From: Bolinopsis microptera
Taxonomy: Eukaryota > Ctenophora > Tentaculata > Lobata > Bolinopsidae
DNA: 64,000 nt
NCBI RefSeq assembly: GCF_026151205.1
Contig: NC_087075.1
Span: 12,260,303-12,324,302 of the forward strand
Direction: 5' to 3'
Shown: positions 31,449 to 43,100 of the stretch, piece after piece
How positions within the stretch are numbered: the stretch's first letter is position 1
Layout: the number at the start of each line of letters is the position of its first letter
Made by a program: the position numbers and the translations under genes
The notes under the pieces: generated by a model
The model's database searches: none
What the model was told of the DNA's origin: nothing
Seen by the model: only the letters and a program-made list of their open reading frames with translations

Positions 31449-32810
31449 TTATTGCTCTTCTCTTTGCAGCTCTTCCATAATATCTTCATCATCAGGCTCA
31501 CAGTGACAAATGCTCTTTAATAGATGATACCATTGAATAAAAGGATCGTCCACTGAACAGTCCAGTCGACTTCTCAGAGATTTAAGATCAATGTTGTTGA
31601 TGCGCTCTAGTTTAGGACAACTATAACATAGCATTGTTTTGAATCCTCCATCAAATATCTGGTGGTGTATAAGACACTCCAAAACCTGGAAATTTTCTGC
31701 GCCGTAATCAACATACCTGAACTCTATAAGTTCAGGACATTCTAAATTGTCAATGAAACAAAGCGCATCCTGTTCAATTCTTAATTTTTGCAAGTTGTCG
31801 GAGCAAATTTCAAGAGGGTAAAACTCCCCAACTGCCAAGCGACCATCCCAGTTCTGAGCAAGATATAGCCCAAGAATCTCTAGAGACCTTATAGCAGTGT
31901 TTTGTAACAGCCTCCTCAGCAACTCATTCAATGTCAATGAGTTAGATAAATGACTCATTTGGAGGTCTCGTGCATAATCCTTGATTTCTTGTGTAGTTTC
32001 ACATTCAATAGGATATGGGACGTTGTTAGGAGTATTAGTTGCCTGAAGAACAACTTTAGTTAGGTGTGGCAGAGTCGTAGCAATAACATTGATCATATCA
32101 AACGTCTCTTTAGATCTATCTATGGCAACATGAAGATGGGTCAGTTCTTTTGACTTGGATAAGTATTTGCTTAGAATGTCTTTGTATAGGGGTGGAAGAA
32201 TGTGGTCATAAGGAAAAAGATTTTCGCTGCTGTACTCATATAACACAAAAACGAGTTTCTGAAGCCGTGTAAGGCGAACCCTTTCTAAGTTTTTGATATA
32301 TTCGCCCTTTTTATATTTCTGCAGGATCATGATATTGTAGGTTGACTTGAGAGATAGAACATATCTTCCATCAAGTTTTCTGAGGTTATGAGGACAAAGA
32401 GGAAGGATTAAACTTAGGACAAAGTTTCTACTAACAAACTCAGCAATAGATTTACAGGTTACAGCCATTGTACTGATATCAGAATGAGGCAGAAATGAAA
32501 ATATGATCATAATCAATTCCTCGGGTAGACTAATAAAAGCTGATGTTTGGTGATGTTTGTTCTTATAACTTCTATACTTTGAAGTAACAGAATCCTGTGA
32601 TACGAGCTGATCCCGCATTTGATCATAGTCAACTATCTCAGCATCATAGTCACGGTTCGGCAACTTGTAAAAGGTCGACCCACTGAAGGCACTGATTTGA
32701 ACCATTTTATGTGTCACTGCAGTTCGCTCAAGTCGCTTTCCGTGAGCTCTGGACCATTCTTTTGGGCCAGCTGGTCGTCGAACACCTCGTTTTTTCTTCT
32801 CTTTCCCCAT
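31449..32810 (-). CDS. F-box protein, subfamily A, intact
   Basis: 453 residues, intronless. A basic N-terminus (MGKEKKKRGVRR, KRLERT) precedes an F-box at about residues 91-130 (LPEELIMIIFSFLPHSDIST...CKSIAEF). Leucine-rich irregular repeats follow (KLVFVLYEYS, LTHLHVAIDRS, IRSLEILGLYL, LRIEQDALCFI), ending in an acidic tail (DDEDIMEE). F-box proteins bind SKP1 and present substrates to SCF ubiquitin ligases; the repeats would bind the substrate, which cannot be inferred. First of four same-strand copies. The lack of introns contrasts with the rest of the window. Confidence 0.88.
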   Translation of the reverse strand: MGKEKKKRGVRRPAGPKEWSRAHGKRLERTAVTHKMVQISAFSGSTFYKLPNRDYDAEIVDYDQMRDQLVSQDSVTSKYRSYKNKHHQTSAFISLPEELIMIIFSFLPHSDISTMAVTCKSIAEFVSRNFVLSLILPLCPHNLRKLDGRYVLSLKSTYNIMILQKYKKGEYIKNLERVRLTRLQKLVFVLYEYSSENLFPYDHILPPLYKDILSKYLSKSKELTHLHVAIDRSKETFDMINVIATTLPHLTKVVLQATNTPNNVPYPIECETTQEIKDYARDLQMSHLSNSLTLNELLRRLLQNTAIRSLEILGLYLAQNWDGRLAVGEFYPLEICSDNLQKLRIEQDALCFIDNLECPELIEFRYVDYGAENFQVLECLIHHQIFDGGFKTMLCYSCPKLERINNIDLKSLRSRLDCSVDDPFIQWYHLLKSICHCEPDDEDIMEELQREEQ

Positions 32811-33790
32811 AGATTTAGACGATCAGTATCTTTGTCTAACTATTAAAATATATATTTGTAATTCACTTTCACGAATCAAGCATGTGATTTCAGTTGGACT
32901 CATTTCGGCTCATTTCAAGATTTATTTTAATTGACAGTCCAGAAATTATGTGATCCTTAAAATATGCATCGATTTTACAGTGTGAATTAAAAGTACAGTA
33001 CAATTAGCTATATCCTGATTTTATACCTTCATAGAACTGTGAACATTTTATTTCATTTCTTATAATATTATATTATTATTACAAAAATATAAAAACAATA
33101 ACATTACGTAGCTAAAAACAATTTTGATAACAAATCAGTTTACTATTGACATGTTATACTATTTTTATGTTGAGTCAAACAAAATAATTGTAATTTCAAG
33201 GATTGGCATTTAAAGCTGTTTCGTTATGAGGCAAAAACAAATAAATATACATTTAAAATTATTTAAATTCATGCATCTTAAAGGAATATCAAAAGGACTA
33301 AGTTCACATGATTTTGTTTATGTAACCATCAACATTTATTTGAATTGAGTATCGATCTTTGTAAATGAATGTAAATCTGGAAAAACAAAATAAATCTACT
33401 AATGTAATATTCCCAACTACTAATGTAATATTCCCAACTAAACATTATGGAATTTTAAATTACTTAATATCATATTCATTAAAAGATTAAACAAACTTAT
33501 TTTGAACGATTTAAATAAAAATGAATTATTGCCAGCCACAAATTCTCAGCTTAATTAAAAGAAAATGGACAAGTTGCTTCTTGGTATCGCTATGCTGACC
33601 TTTAAAAATTCTGTAGAAATCTGTAGAAATCTGTAGAACAATCCTGTCTGTTATCCAGGTTATTAGATTATGAGCAGTTGAACTTATAATCATAATATTG
33701 TATTTAGTACTAAGTCACTCTTCTAATACTAAGTAACGTATTGGTACACTGAATCATGGACCCATAGTGTCACCATATTTACCTGTCTTT
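32811..33790. other. Intergenic between F-box copies 1 and 2
   Basis: AT-rich, no gene seen. It contains a block (about 33170-33300: caaggattggcatt ... gttatgaggcaaaaacaaataa) that recurs upstream of the other copies near 35150-35260 and 38025-38140, so spacer was duplicated together with the genes. Confidence 0.7.
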
Positions 33791-35017
33791 TTAATCTCCA
33801 GATTCTGATTCACGTTTGCAAGGACAGACTTCTTTAAGTAAATCTCCCCAAGAGTCCTTGATATCTCTAAACTCGTGTTCCTTTCTGTCATAAAATCCTT
33901 TCCGTAGTGAAGCTACATCAATGCTGTTGATACACTCGATAAGAGGACACCACTGCAGAATGTTATCGTTGTAGCCTCCGACAAACACATCTTCAGATTC
34001 ATGTAAAAAACAGGTGACTACCCCGCGTAAAGGACCAAAATTAAGGTTCATCTGCTTGAATTCCAGAAGTTGTGGACAGTCAATATGAAGAATTCGACCA
34101 AAAGAATCCTGTTCAATTCTAAGATATTGCAGGCTAACTGATTCAATTTTAATATAATAATATACATAATTATTGTCTTAACCATTTCTGTTGAAGTAAT
34201 TTCAGATTAATGATTTCGAGAGATCGTATGGATGTGTTTTTGAGTAGCCTCGCTAGCAAATTGTTATATGTAAAAAAAGATTCGTCACACTCTCTGATTT
34301 CCTCGGTAACTGGGCACTCGATGGGCTTGAAAAAGTGAATATCAGTGTTATGAAGAATAACTTTGTAAAGACAAGGCAAGGAATCAGCGATAATGTCTAT
34401 TATGTCAAACGTTTTTCTAGATCTATCTATCGAAATATGAAGATGAGTCAGCAGTTTTGATTGGGACAGATAATAGCTCAAGATATCTTTATATAGAGGT
34501 GGAAGAATATGAACATAAGGGTATATGTGCTCGGGCTGTACTCAAACAAAACAAAAACGAGTTTCTGTAGTTTACTGAGATTCAATTCTTTGATATTTGC
34601 TAGATATTCACCATTTCTGCACTTATCGAGGATCATGATGTTGAAAGTAGATACCAGAGACAAGATACGTCTCCTGCCAAGTTTTGCGAGATTGCAAGGT
34701 GAAAGAGGGAGCACAATTGAAGGTAGAAAGTTCCTGTATACAAACTCAGCCATGGTTCGACATGTTATTGACATGGTTACAATATCCGAATAGGACAAAT
34801 ATTCAAAAATCATCATCATTACCTCTTCAGGTACACCAGAATAGTATGCAGTTTGGTGATGTTTAGTTTCATAAGTCAGATCTTTGGGAGTGACCTGATG
34901 TTGCTTTATGAATTCTTCCCTTATGTCAACGAGACGTTCAAGCCTCTTTTCAAATCTTACCCAATCTCCCACCTTTGCATGGTGCTTAATTTCTCTCTTC
35001 TTCTTGTCTTTTCCCAT
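33791..35017 (-). pseudogene. F-box protein, subfamily B, frameshifted
   Basis: Three pieces of one gene, close to the intact copy at 36595: start to the F-box (34478-35017), middle (34170-34481) and C-terminus (33791-34051). Near 34533 one G is missing relative to the paralogue (CTCGGGCTG against CTCGGGGCTG), shifting the frame after 'FEYSP'. A further disruption falls after 'LKLLQQKW' near 34172. The end (CPCKRESESGD) is still recognisable. The other cluster copies suggest recent decay. Confidence 0.88.
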
Positions 35018-35060
35018 TATGGCATGTATTGGTGAATTTAGTACAGTGCAATCAGCTATC

Positions 35061-35129
35061 CTGATTGGGGGATGGGGGTTAAAAATTGTCCAAAACGTGA
35101 TTACGTAATATTATGTGAACGACCCCTTA
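35061..35129. mobile_element. MITE, AGGGGTCGTTCA family, copy 3 (one end)
   Basis: GGGTTAAAAATTGTCCAAAA...GATTACGTAATATTATGTGAACGACCCCTTA, the right half of the family seen at 11370. It lies just upstream of the broken F-box copy. Confidence 0.75.
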
Positions 35130-35149
35130 CTATACTACTATCAGGTCGA

Positions 35150-35260
35150 ACAAAATAATTGGTAATCAAGGATTGGCAATACATTTTGAGCCGGTTCCTA
35201 ATGAGACAAAAACAAATAATTAAACATAAATAAAATAATTTGAATTCATGCATCGTGCTC
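35150..35260. repeat. Block shared by F-box upstream regions
   Basis: TTGGTAATCAAGGATTGGCA, then GAGCCGGTTCCTAATGAGAC, then GAATTCATGCATC recurs at 38025-38140 and, more diverged, at 33170-33300. It marks the duplicated unit of the F-box cluster. Confidence 0.8.
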
Positions 35261-35949
35261 GAAAAATATTTAATTTTATGTTAGTGCATGCAAAAAAATG
35301 GTATTAGTTAAAAAGACAAAAGTTATAAGAAGTTTTATTCTTTTAGAGCTAATCTTCTTCATCTTCATCATCTGAAGATCATAAGATGAAATATGGTATG
35401 CTAAAGAATAAAATTATAATTAGAATAATAAACTAATAAGGAGACATAGACTGAAGAGTCAGAATGAAACGAATGAATGCATGGAAAATAGTGTGTACCA
35501 AATTTTCTTTATAACATAGGCTCATAAATTGACAAATAGCGGTTTAAGGTATCAAAAATTAGAATTAACCGAATTCCGTGATTGTAATAATATAAAACAT
35601 TATCGGCTTATATCATGTTATTAGAAATGGTATTATAAACATAGTTATGAAAAAAGCTGAAATAGGAAAAATAATGTACTTACAGTAGACCTATGATAAT
35701 CAAAAATAATATTTCATAATCTCATTTTTCATAAAAAAGTTTTAAAAACAAAAGTGATATTGAGTTAAACATGTTAAAAAGTACATTATATGAAATCAAA
35801 ATAGAATCCTTTTATAATTATTATACTAATATAGACGTATATAGTACTCATAGTTACATAAACACCACAGAATAACACTATCTATTGTTGATTACAAGAT
35901 ACTTGTTAAGAAATATCAAAAGGATTAAGTTGCCTTGATTTTTTCTGGT

Positions 35950-36120
35950 AAGGGACCGTTCACATAATATTACGTAATCACTATATGGCCAATTTTTAAC
36001 CCCCCTCCCCCTCCGTAATCAGTTTTACACATAGCTACTGTGTCAAAATTATACTAGCTTAATCATTTGGAAACCCCATTCCCACCTCGGCTGATTAATG
36101 TAATATATGAACGCCCCTAA
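35950..36120. mobile_element. MITE, AGGGGTCGTTCA family, copy 4
   Basis: About 170 bp with inverted ends (AGGGACCGTTCACATAATATTACGTAATC ... GTAATATATGAACGCCCCT) and the family interior (GTTTTACACATAGCTACTGTGTCAAAATT). It sits in the spacer between the two subfamily B copies. The remaining 35261-36594 shows no gene. Confidence 0.8.
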
Positions 36121-36594
36121 AAGTCAAAATTTATTCGCATTGATCTGTATGAATGGGTGTAAATCTGGAAAAATAGAATAAAATTAAACATTCCCAACAG
36201 TATGGAATTTAAAATAATCTATCAAATAACAAATCATTTCGACCAATCTAAATAAAAATGAATTATTACCAGCTCAAATTTCCAGTTTCGTACTTAAAGG
36301 CTCAGTATAATTAAAACACAATGAACACGTTGCTTTTAAGTATCGCTACAATTTGATATGGAGACTTCATTTTGTATGGCAATAAATTCTGAACAAATCT
36401 GTAACTATAATACTCTCTCGTTGCCACTAGGATATTAAGTTTAATGGTATGAACAGTTTAACGTCTTATTATAATGTATTTAGTACTAGTTAAGTCACTC
36501 TTATAATGCTAAGTAATAATACAAAGTAAGTTACGTATTAGTATACTGAATCATGCACAATATTATTATAGTGTCACCCTATTAACGTATCTTT

Positions 36595-37833
36595 TTATTC
36601 TGATTCTGAATTAGGTTCACAAGGACAGACTTTCTTAAGTAAATCCCCCCAAGATTCGTCGATATCCCTAAACTCGTATTCCTTTCTGTCATAAAATCCA
36701 TTCCGTAGTGAAGCTACATCAATGCTGTTGATACGCTCGATAACGGGACACCACTGTAGAATTACATTGTAACCTCCAGCTCCGACAAACACATCTTCGG
36801 TTTCGTGTAAAAGACAGGTGAATTCCCTGCCAATATTCAGGTCCAAATGCTTGAATTCCAGAAGTTGTGGACAGTCCATATCAAGAATTTTACCGAAACC
36901 ATCTTGTTCAATTCTAAGATATCGCAGGCTAGCTGATTCAATATTAATGTAATTACATAGATTTCGCTTTTCCCATCTCTGATATAATTTCAGATTAATG
37001 ATTTCAAGAGATCGTATGGATGTGCTTTTGAGTAGCCTCACTAGCAAATTGTTAAATGTAAAGCAAGATTTGTCACTCTCTAACAGCCTGGATTCTTCTC
37101 TCATTTCCTCGGAAATTTGGCACTCGATGGGGCTGCAAAAGGCATTATCTGTGTCATTAGTTGCTTGAAGAACAATCTTATAAAGACAAGGCAAGGAGTC
37201 AGCGATAATGTCTATTATGTCAAACGTTTTTCTAGATCTATCTATTGAAATATGAAGATGAGTCAGCAGTTTTGATTGGGACAGATAATAGCTCAAGATA
37301 TCTTTATATAGAGGTGGAAGAATATGAACATAAGGGTATATGTGCTCGGGGCTGTACTCAAACAAAACAAAAACAAGTTTCTGTAGTTTACTGAGATTCA
37401 ATTCTTTAACGTTTGCTAAATATTCACCATTTCTGCACTGATCGAGGATCATGATGTTGAAAGTAGATATCAGAGACAAGATACGTCTCCTGCCAAGTTT
37501 TGTGAGATTGCAAGGTGAAAGAGGAAGCACAATTGAAGGTAGAAAGTTTCTGTATACAAGCTCGGCCATGGTTCGACATGTTGTTGACATGGTTACAATA
37601 TCCGAATAGGACAAATATTCAAAAATCATCATCATTATCTCTTCAGGTACACCAGAATAGTATGCAGTTTGGTGATGTTTAGTTTCATAAGTCAGATCTT
37701 TGGGAGTGACCTGATGTTGCTTTATGAATTCTTCCCTTATGTCAACGAGACGTTCAAGCCTATTTTCAAATCTTACCCACTCTCCCACCTTTGCATGGTG
37801 CTTCATTTTTCTGTTCCTCTTGTCTTTTCCCAT
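36595..37833 (-). CDS. F-box protein, subfamily B, intact
   Basis: 412 residues from the methionine that aligns with its paralogues (MGKDKRNRKMKHHAKVGEW); an upstream in-frame ATG at 37869 would add 12. F-box near residues 60-100 (VPEEIMMMIFEYLSYSDIVT...CRTMAEL), then leucine-rich segments (ELNLSKLQKLVFVLFEYS, LTHLHISIDRS, IRSLEIINLKL, LRYLRIEQDGF) and an acidic end (CEPNSESE). Expected SCF substrate adaptor; substrate unknown. Nearly identical over long stretches to the broken copy at 33791-35017, including its synonymous sites. Confidence 0.88.
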   Translation of the reverse strand: MGKDKRNRKMKHHAKVGEWVRFENRLERLVDIREEFIKQHQVTPKDLTYETKHHQTAYYSGVPEEIMMMIFEYLSYSDIVTMSTTCRTMAELVYRNFLPSIVLPLSPCNLTKLGRRRILSLISTFNIMILDQCRNGEYLANVKELNLSKLQKLVFVLFEYSPEHIYPYVHILPPLYKDILSYYLSQSKLLTHLHISIDRSRKTFDIIDIIADSLPCLYKIVLQATNDTDNAFCSPIECQISEEMREESRLLESDKSCFTFNNLLVRLLKSTSIRSLEIINLKLYQRWEKRNLCNYINIESASLRYLRIEQDGFGKILDMDCPQLLEFKHLDLNIGREFTCLLHETEDVFVGAGGYNVILQWCPVIERINSIDVASLRNGFYDRKEYEFRDIDESWGDLLKKVCPCEPNSESE

Positions 37834-38220
37834 TATGACATGTATTGGTTTGAATTGAGTACAGTGCAATCAGCTATCTTGATTTAATACCTTCATAAAC
37901 CTATGAGAATGTAATCTTTTATATATAACAAAAATTTAAAAAGAATAGCATTAAATGAAAACAATTTGGAATTTGGATAACAAATCAGTTTTTAAACTTT
38001 TAAACCTTTTTATGGTATTATCAGGTAACAAAATAATTGGTAATCAAGGATTGGCAATACATTTCGAGCCGGTTCCTAATGAGACAAAAGCAAATAATTA
38101 TACATTGAAAACGATTTTAATTCATGCATCATGCTAGAAAATAAGAAAAATATTTTACCTTTATATAAGCGCATGCACGACAGTGGTATCAGTTAAAAAT
38201 GTATAACAAGTTTTATTGTG

Positions 38221-39560
38221 TTAGGACTCATATTCGTCATCTTCATCATCAGCTGTTTTACAGGGGCAGATTTCCATAAAATAATCAATCCACTCGTCGT
38301 AACAATATTGATTCAACAAACGACTCCTGACTGCTTTGATATCAATTTCATTAATCCGCTCTAGTTTTGAACAACTGTAAACCATCGACCGTAAATCAAC
38401 ACAATTATCAAATTCTATTTTAAACATCTTGTGAAGGACAAGACATTCCAAATCTTCTGCACCAAAATCAACATATTTGAACTCCGGCAGTTCTGGACAT
38501 ACAATCTTGCTGATGTAACAAAACGCATCTTGTACAATTCTGAGGTGTCGAAGATTGCGGGAGTAAATTTCAAGAGGATATACATGTGCATGTAAATATT
38601 GACCTGCGTAGTCCCTGTCCCAGGTGTGACACATGTCTAAACCTATAATTTCTAGAGACCTTATAGTGGTGTTTTTCAAAAGCCTTCCCAGTAAAACATT
38701 CAATACCAGTGACTTATATGAAGGAGGTATTCGAAAGTATTTTCATTATCAAAGTTAACAAATGGGACATTGCCAGGAGTATCAGTTGCCTGTAGAATAA
38801 CTTTAGTTAGGTGTGGCAGTGTCGTAGCAATAACATCGATCATGTCAAACGTTTCCTTAGATCTATCTATTATATATATTGCAACATGAAGATTGAAGAT
38901 GGATCAGTTCTTTTGACTTGGATAGGTATTCGTTTAGGATGTCTTTGTATAAGGGTGGAAGGAACACTATCTCCTTGTAAGGAGAACGATCTTCAATGCT
39001 GCATTTTAATTTATATAAGACAAAAACAAGTTTTTGAAGTCGTTCCAGTCGAACACTTTCCAAGTTCTTGAGATATTCGCCCTTTTTGTATTTCTGCAGG
39101 ATCATGATATTGTAGGTTGACTTGAGAGATAGAACATATCTTCCATCAAGTTTTCTGAGGTTATGAGGAGATATAGGAAGGATTAAACTTAGGACAAAGT
39201 TTCTACTAACAAACTCAGCAATAGATTTACAGGTTGCTGCCATCGTACTGATATCTGAATGAGGCAGAAATGAAAAGATCATAATTTGCAATTCCTCAGG
39301 TAGACCCAAGAACACCGATGCCTGGAGAAGTTTATTCTTATAACTTTATAACTCGAGTATTTTGAAGTAACATAATTCTGTGTTACAAGTTGGTTCCGTG
39401 CTTGATCATAGTTAACTATTGCTGGATCAGTTCCATATAGTCGCACCATCATGGAGGAAATTGTACTAGAAAGATGCGACTTTTTATGTTGAAAATCAGT
39501 ACGTTCGAGTCTTTTTCCTTTATCTCTGAGCCATTTACGTTTCGTTTGTCTTTCTGCCAT
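38221..39560 (-). pseudogene. F-box protein, subfamily A, broken
   Basis: Three pieces related to the copy at 31449: N-terminus (39279-39560), F-box and first leucine-rich part (38863-39315), and C-terminus (38221-38703). Relative to the intact paralogue there is a frameshift just before the F-box. Near 38870-38900 there are a TATATATA-type insertion and a small GAAGAT duplication, then a damaged stretch around 38705-38760. The F-box itself (LPEELQIMIFSFLPHSDIST) is intact. Probably a pseudogene, unless an unusual intron removes the damage. Confidence 0.82.
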
Positions 39561-40119
39561 ATGCTTTATTTAAACAAACCGCTAGAAATAAAATAGGTTT
39601 AATTGATTTCAATTCTACAGATTAAATCCAAATAATTTTAACTTTTAAAGTCAAATATCAAGCATGCGTTGCAATTTTATTTTTTTCAAGAGGGAGCAAA
39701 CCTCAATTCAAAGTGGTTCAAATACGGACAAAATAATACATCATCAAGTTTAATATCAAATTATGTCTGAAAAAATTTTTAAAATACAGATTAAGAAGAT
39801 AAAACATTTCGTTTCACTATATTCCATTATATTTGCTTAAATGTATAATATAAATATTAAAAATCATTGTTAACAGTTTCACTGTAAAACAAACTCCTGC
39901 CACTGTGAAACTTTCAACCAAAATAAAAAACAATTTCCATTATGTAGGATAGCAGGTCAATTCAGACTGTCATTCAGATTTTAAAAACTGCAGCCTTCAT
40001 TACGTTTACATTACGGCTTTTGATTACATTAACGAAGTAAAATAATACAAAACAAACCATGAAATAAATTAATACACGTTTAAAAACAATCTCCTATAAT
40101 ATGAATAAATTAATTTTAA
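39561..40119. other. Intergenic, nothing recognised
   Basis: AT-rich spacer between the 5' end of the last F-box copy and the 3' end of BRCA2. I see no gene, RNA or repeat in it. Confidence 0.6.
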
Positions 40120-43100
40120 TTACCCGAATATGGATTCATAGTCAGCTGGTTTTACCGGAGTTACATAATCAGATTTAGCTCGATTGCTACACCCCAGTAA
40201 CTCTTCATTTTCCAGCTCAGACATGGTACTAAACAGTGGTACACTGGTTCCGTCCTGATTGTTGGCTTGTTTTTCTGTATGTTTGTTTGTCTGTTTGTTT
40301 GTGTGCATCTCAAACTGCTCCCAAGGTATGTTGTCAGGAACCTCGTCCCAGTGATCTGGTTCGGTTGTTTCTGTTGTGGAATGTGTGGAGAGCAGAGCGT
40401 CCCAGAAGGTTTGGGGTTTATCTGCGATTAATTTACGGAATTCGCTAAGTTTTTCTGACAGTGTCTTGTCTTTTGGGCTCGAACTGAAATTGGTAAATTC
40501 TATCAACGTTTTATCATCAAAAAGTGCTTTTTTTATTGAAAAAACTGCAAGAGGTTATAAAGAAATTACAAGTGATATTAAACCTTGACAGAATCCACCC
40601 ACCTAAATAACCCACCTTACAGTATTATTATACCTTACAACTAAATAACTCACCTTAAAGTAGACTTCTCATTGCAAATCAGGGCGCCAGTCTTGGTAAC
40701 CTGCAAGTTAACAAAGCAGACCACACCACCAACTTTGACCTCCTCACCAGCACTATACACAACAACCTCCCCTGCAGTCTCAGTATCACCTATCACCACC
40801 ACTGTCCGGCTGTCAGTCTGTTTGTCTGTTTGTAGCACCTTCCCAACAAGATCACACTCCGACACACTCACTGGCACAGAGGAGACAGTGCAGATAGGTT
40901 TAGCTGACATGTGGGTGTAATCTCCCTTTGTTTCACGAAAAAGGCTTAATTTCGAGGAGGAAAGAGTCAGACTGCTTCCTCGGAACGAACTACAGGATAT
41001 GTTATACATTTTATAACAGCGCCCTTCTTTCAGTGGTACTTGTTGTTCTGCACGCCAAATAGTCAGGAAGTACGGTTTTGTGTTAGGCTGCAGGGCACAA
41101 TGTATTCTATGCTTCACCAGGGAGATAACTTTTCGAGGGGGACATCGTTCTTTAAGTTCTTCCATAAGTTGTTTATTGTGCTGAACCTCTTGTCTAGAAC
41201 GCTCTTTTTCAGAATACTCCGCAAGCATTTCACGCTGTGACGGGTTAAGTAGACTTTGTAGAGAACTGGGGTCGGGATGATTTTTAATGAGCTCATACAG
41301 TTCCTGACCAGAATCGATACGTTTTACCGCTTCATTACTGATACTCTTGCTTCTTTTAGCCTTTTCACTTTTTAATAATTTGTGGGTTATATCCTCAATT
41401 ATCTTATCCCTCGTTCGGCCATATTCTTCTTGTCTTTTTCTCTCGTCCTTTTCCGACCGAAACATTTTCTTGCCTGACAAATTTCTAGATTTCATAAGCC
41501 GAATCAAAAGTCATCCATCGAAATCTATTGTATGATAGAATATAGATGAGATAATTCAAAAGATGATAAAAATCCAGAAAGCTTCCTTAACTTCTTACAA
41601 ACAAAATTCTAACCACAAGGTAAAGTTTCCAAGAACTGCACAGGGTACCGTCTGATAACAACTACTTCCATACACGCACAAGTACCCCCGTCAGGAGCTA
41701 GCACGCTGATTGGTAGAGAAGGCATCGTGTTCACATCTGAAAATCATTTTAGTGGTTTTAAGAGGAAATAGGTAGATTGCAACATGATTATTGCTAATAA
41801 AACCATTGCTATGATATTGTGTTCCATCTCATATCAGTTGCAAGGAGTTTTTAAGGAATATAGGGCGAGCAGAACCAAAATTTCAAACCAACATTTAAGA
41901 TGTGATTAGCAGATAAACTAAACAATCATAGCAAGGTGGTTGGAGCGAAATTTCAATTGAATGATTCATTATATAGTAATCTTGATTAAGTGATATTTGT
42001 CAGTAGCTCAGTAGCAAAAACGCCGATTCTAAAACGCTTGAATAATTAAAACAAACCAGTGTATCCGAGCTTGGCACTCCATTTAGCAGGTCGGACACAA
42101 TTATAGTTTAGTTTAAGTTTTAGAGTTGCTTTAGCTTGCAATGGAGGAATTCCATCCGCGTGAGGCCCGGTTATAGAGGAAGAGAAGCTCACTATCTTCG
42201 AACCAACTTTTATCGCCTGAACGATTTGTAAGACTTAAATACAAATTTACAATAATGTTATTAAGGATCAAGCAACTTTTCTCTAAGTACATAATTACTG
42301 TAAAGACGTTAATTTCATTAACAACTTTATTAACAACAATAACTACCATTGAGTTCTTTCAATCTAATGAGCAATAATCATGGCTAATTGCCAAATAACC
42401 CCAGTAATAAGTTAATTACAGTAATTACAGTAATTACAGTAATTACAGTAATTAAAGTAATTACAGTTATTACAGTAATTACAGTAAATCAGGCTTACCC
42501 GACTCTGAATAAGGACAGAGAGAGGATTATCCAGAACACATTCCAAACAATACCAACCATCAGACACCTCAATAGTCTTACCCCCAATCCCAGACACAAC
42601 CAGTGTCATTGGTTTAGCAGGACTGTCATCCTTCTCCGTGACCCTCCTCAGAGCTGACCTTCTCCCTTCATCTACCTCAACAGAGTAGCGCAGGAGGAGT
42701 TGTGACATGATGTTCTCAGGAGTGAGCACGCAGCCAGCGTACACACCTGGCTGGCAGCGCTCCAATCCAGCACATTTCCATACAATGAGACGGTAATGAT
42801 TTAAAACCCACTTCTCGGATATGAACTGCTGTTTGATTTTTGGAGCTTTAAGAAGGGCTTGGCGGAATTCAGTGTACCCTGCTGATTTACCATCTCGTAA
42901 CTTAAGATTGATCCCACATCCTGATAACATCACTTCCTCCCCATCATTCTCTAAGAAATAGTCAGGTTTAGTGAATCTAAATTCCTGTGCTGATTGTGCA
43001 GTGACCTCCTCAACCCCACAGGACACGCCCATCTCAAACAACTCCTCTGATTCATAATACCGGGGTGGAGGGAGTGATGACATGGATTGACGGGCGGAGC

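Noticed and set aside
40672-40920. Plus-strand Thr/Ser/Val-rich frame of 82 codons
   Set aside because: Antisense shadow of BRCA2 exon 10.
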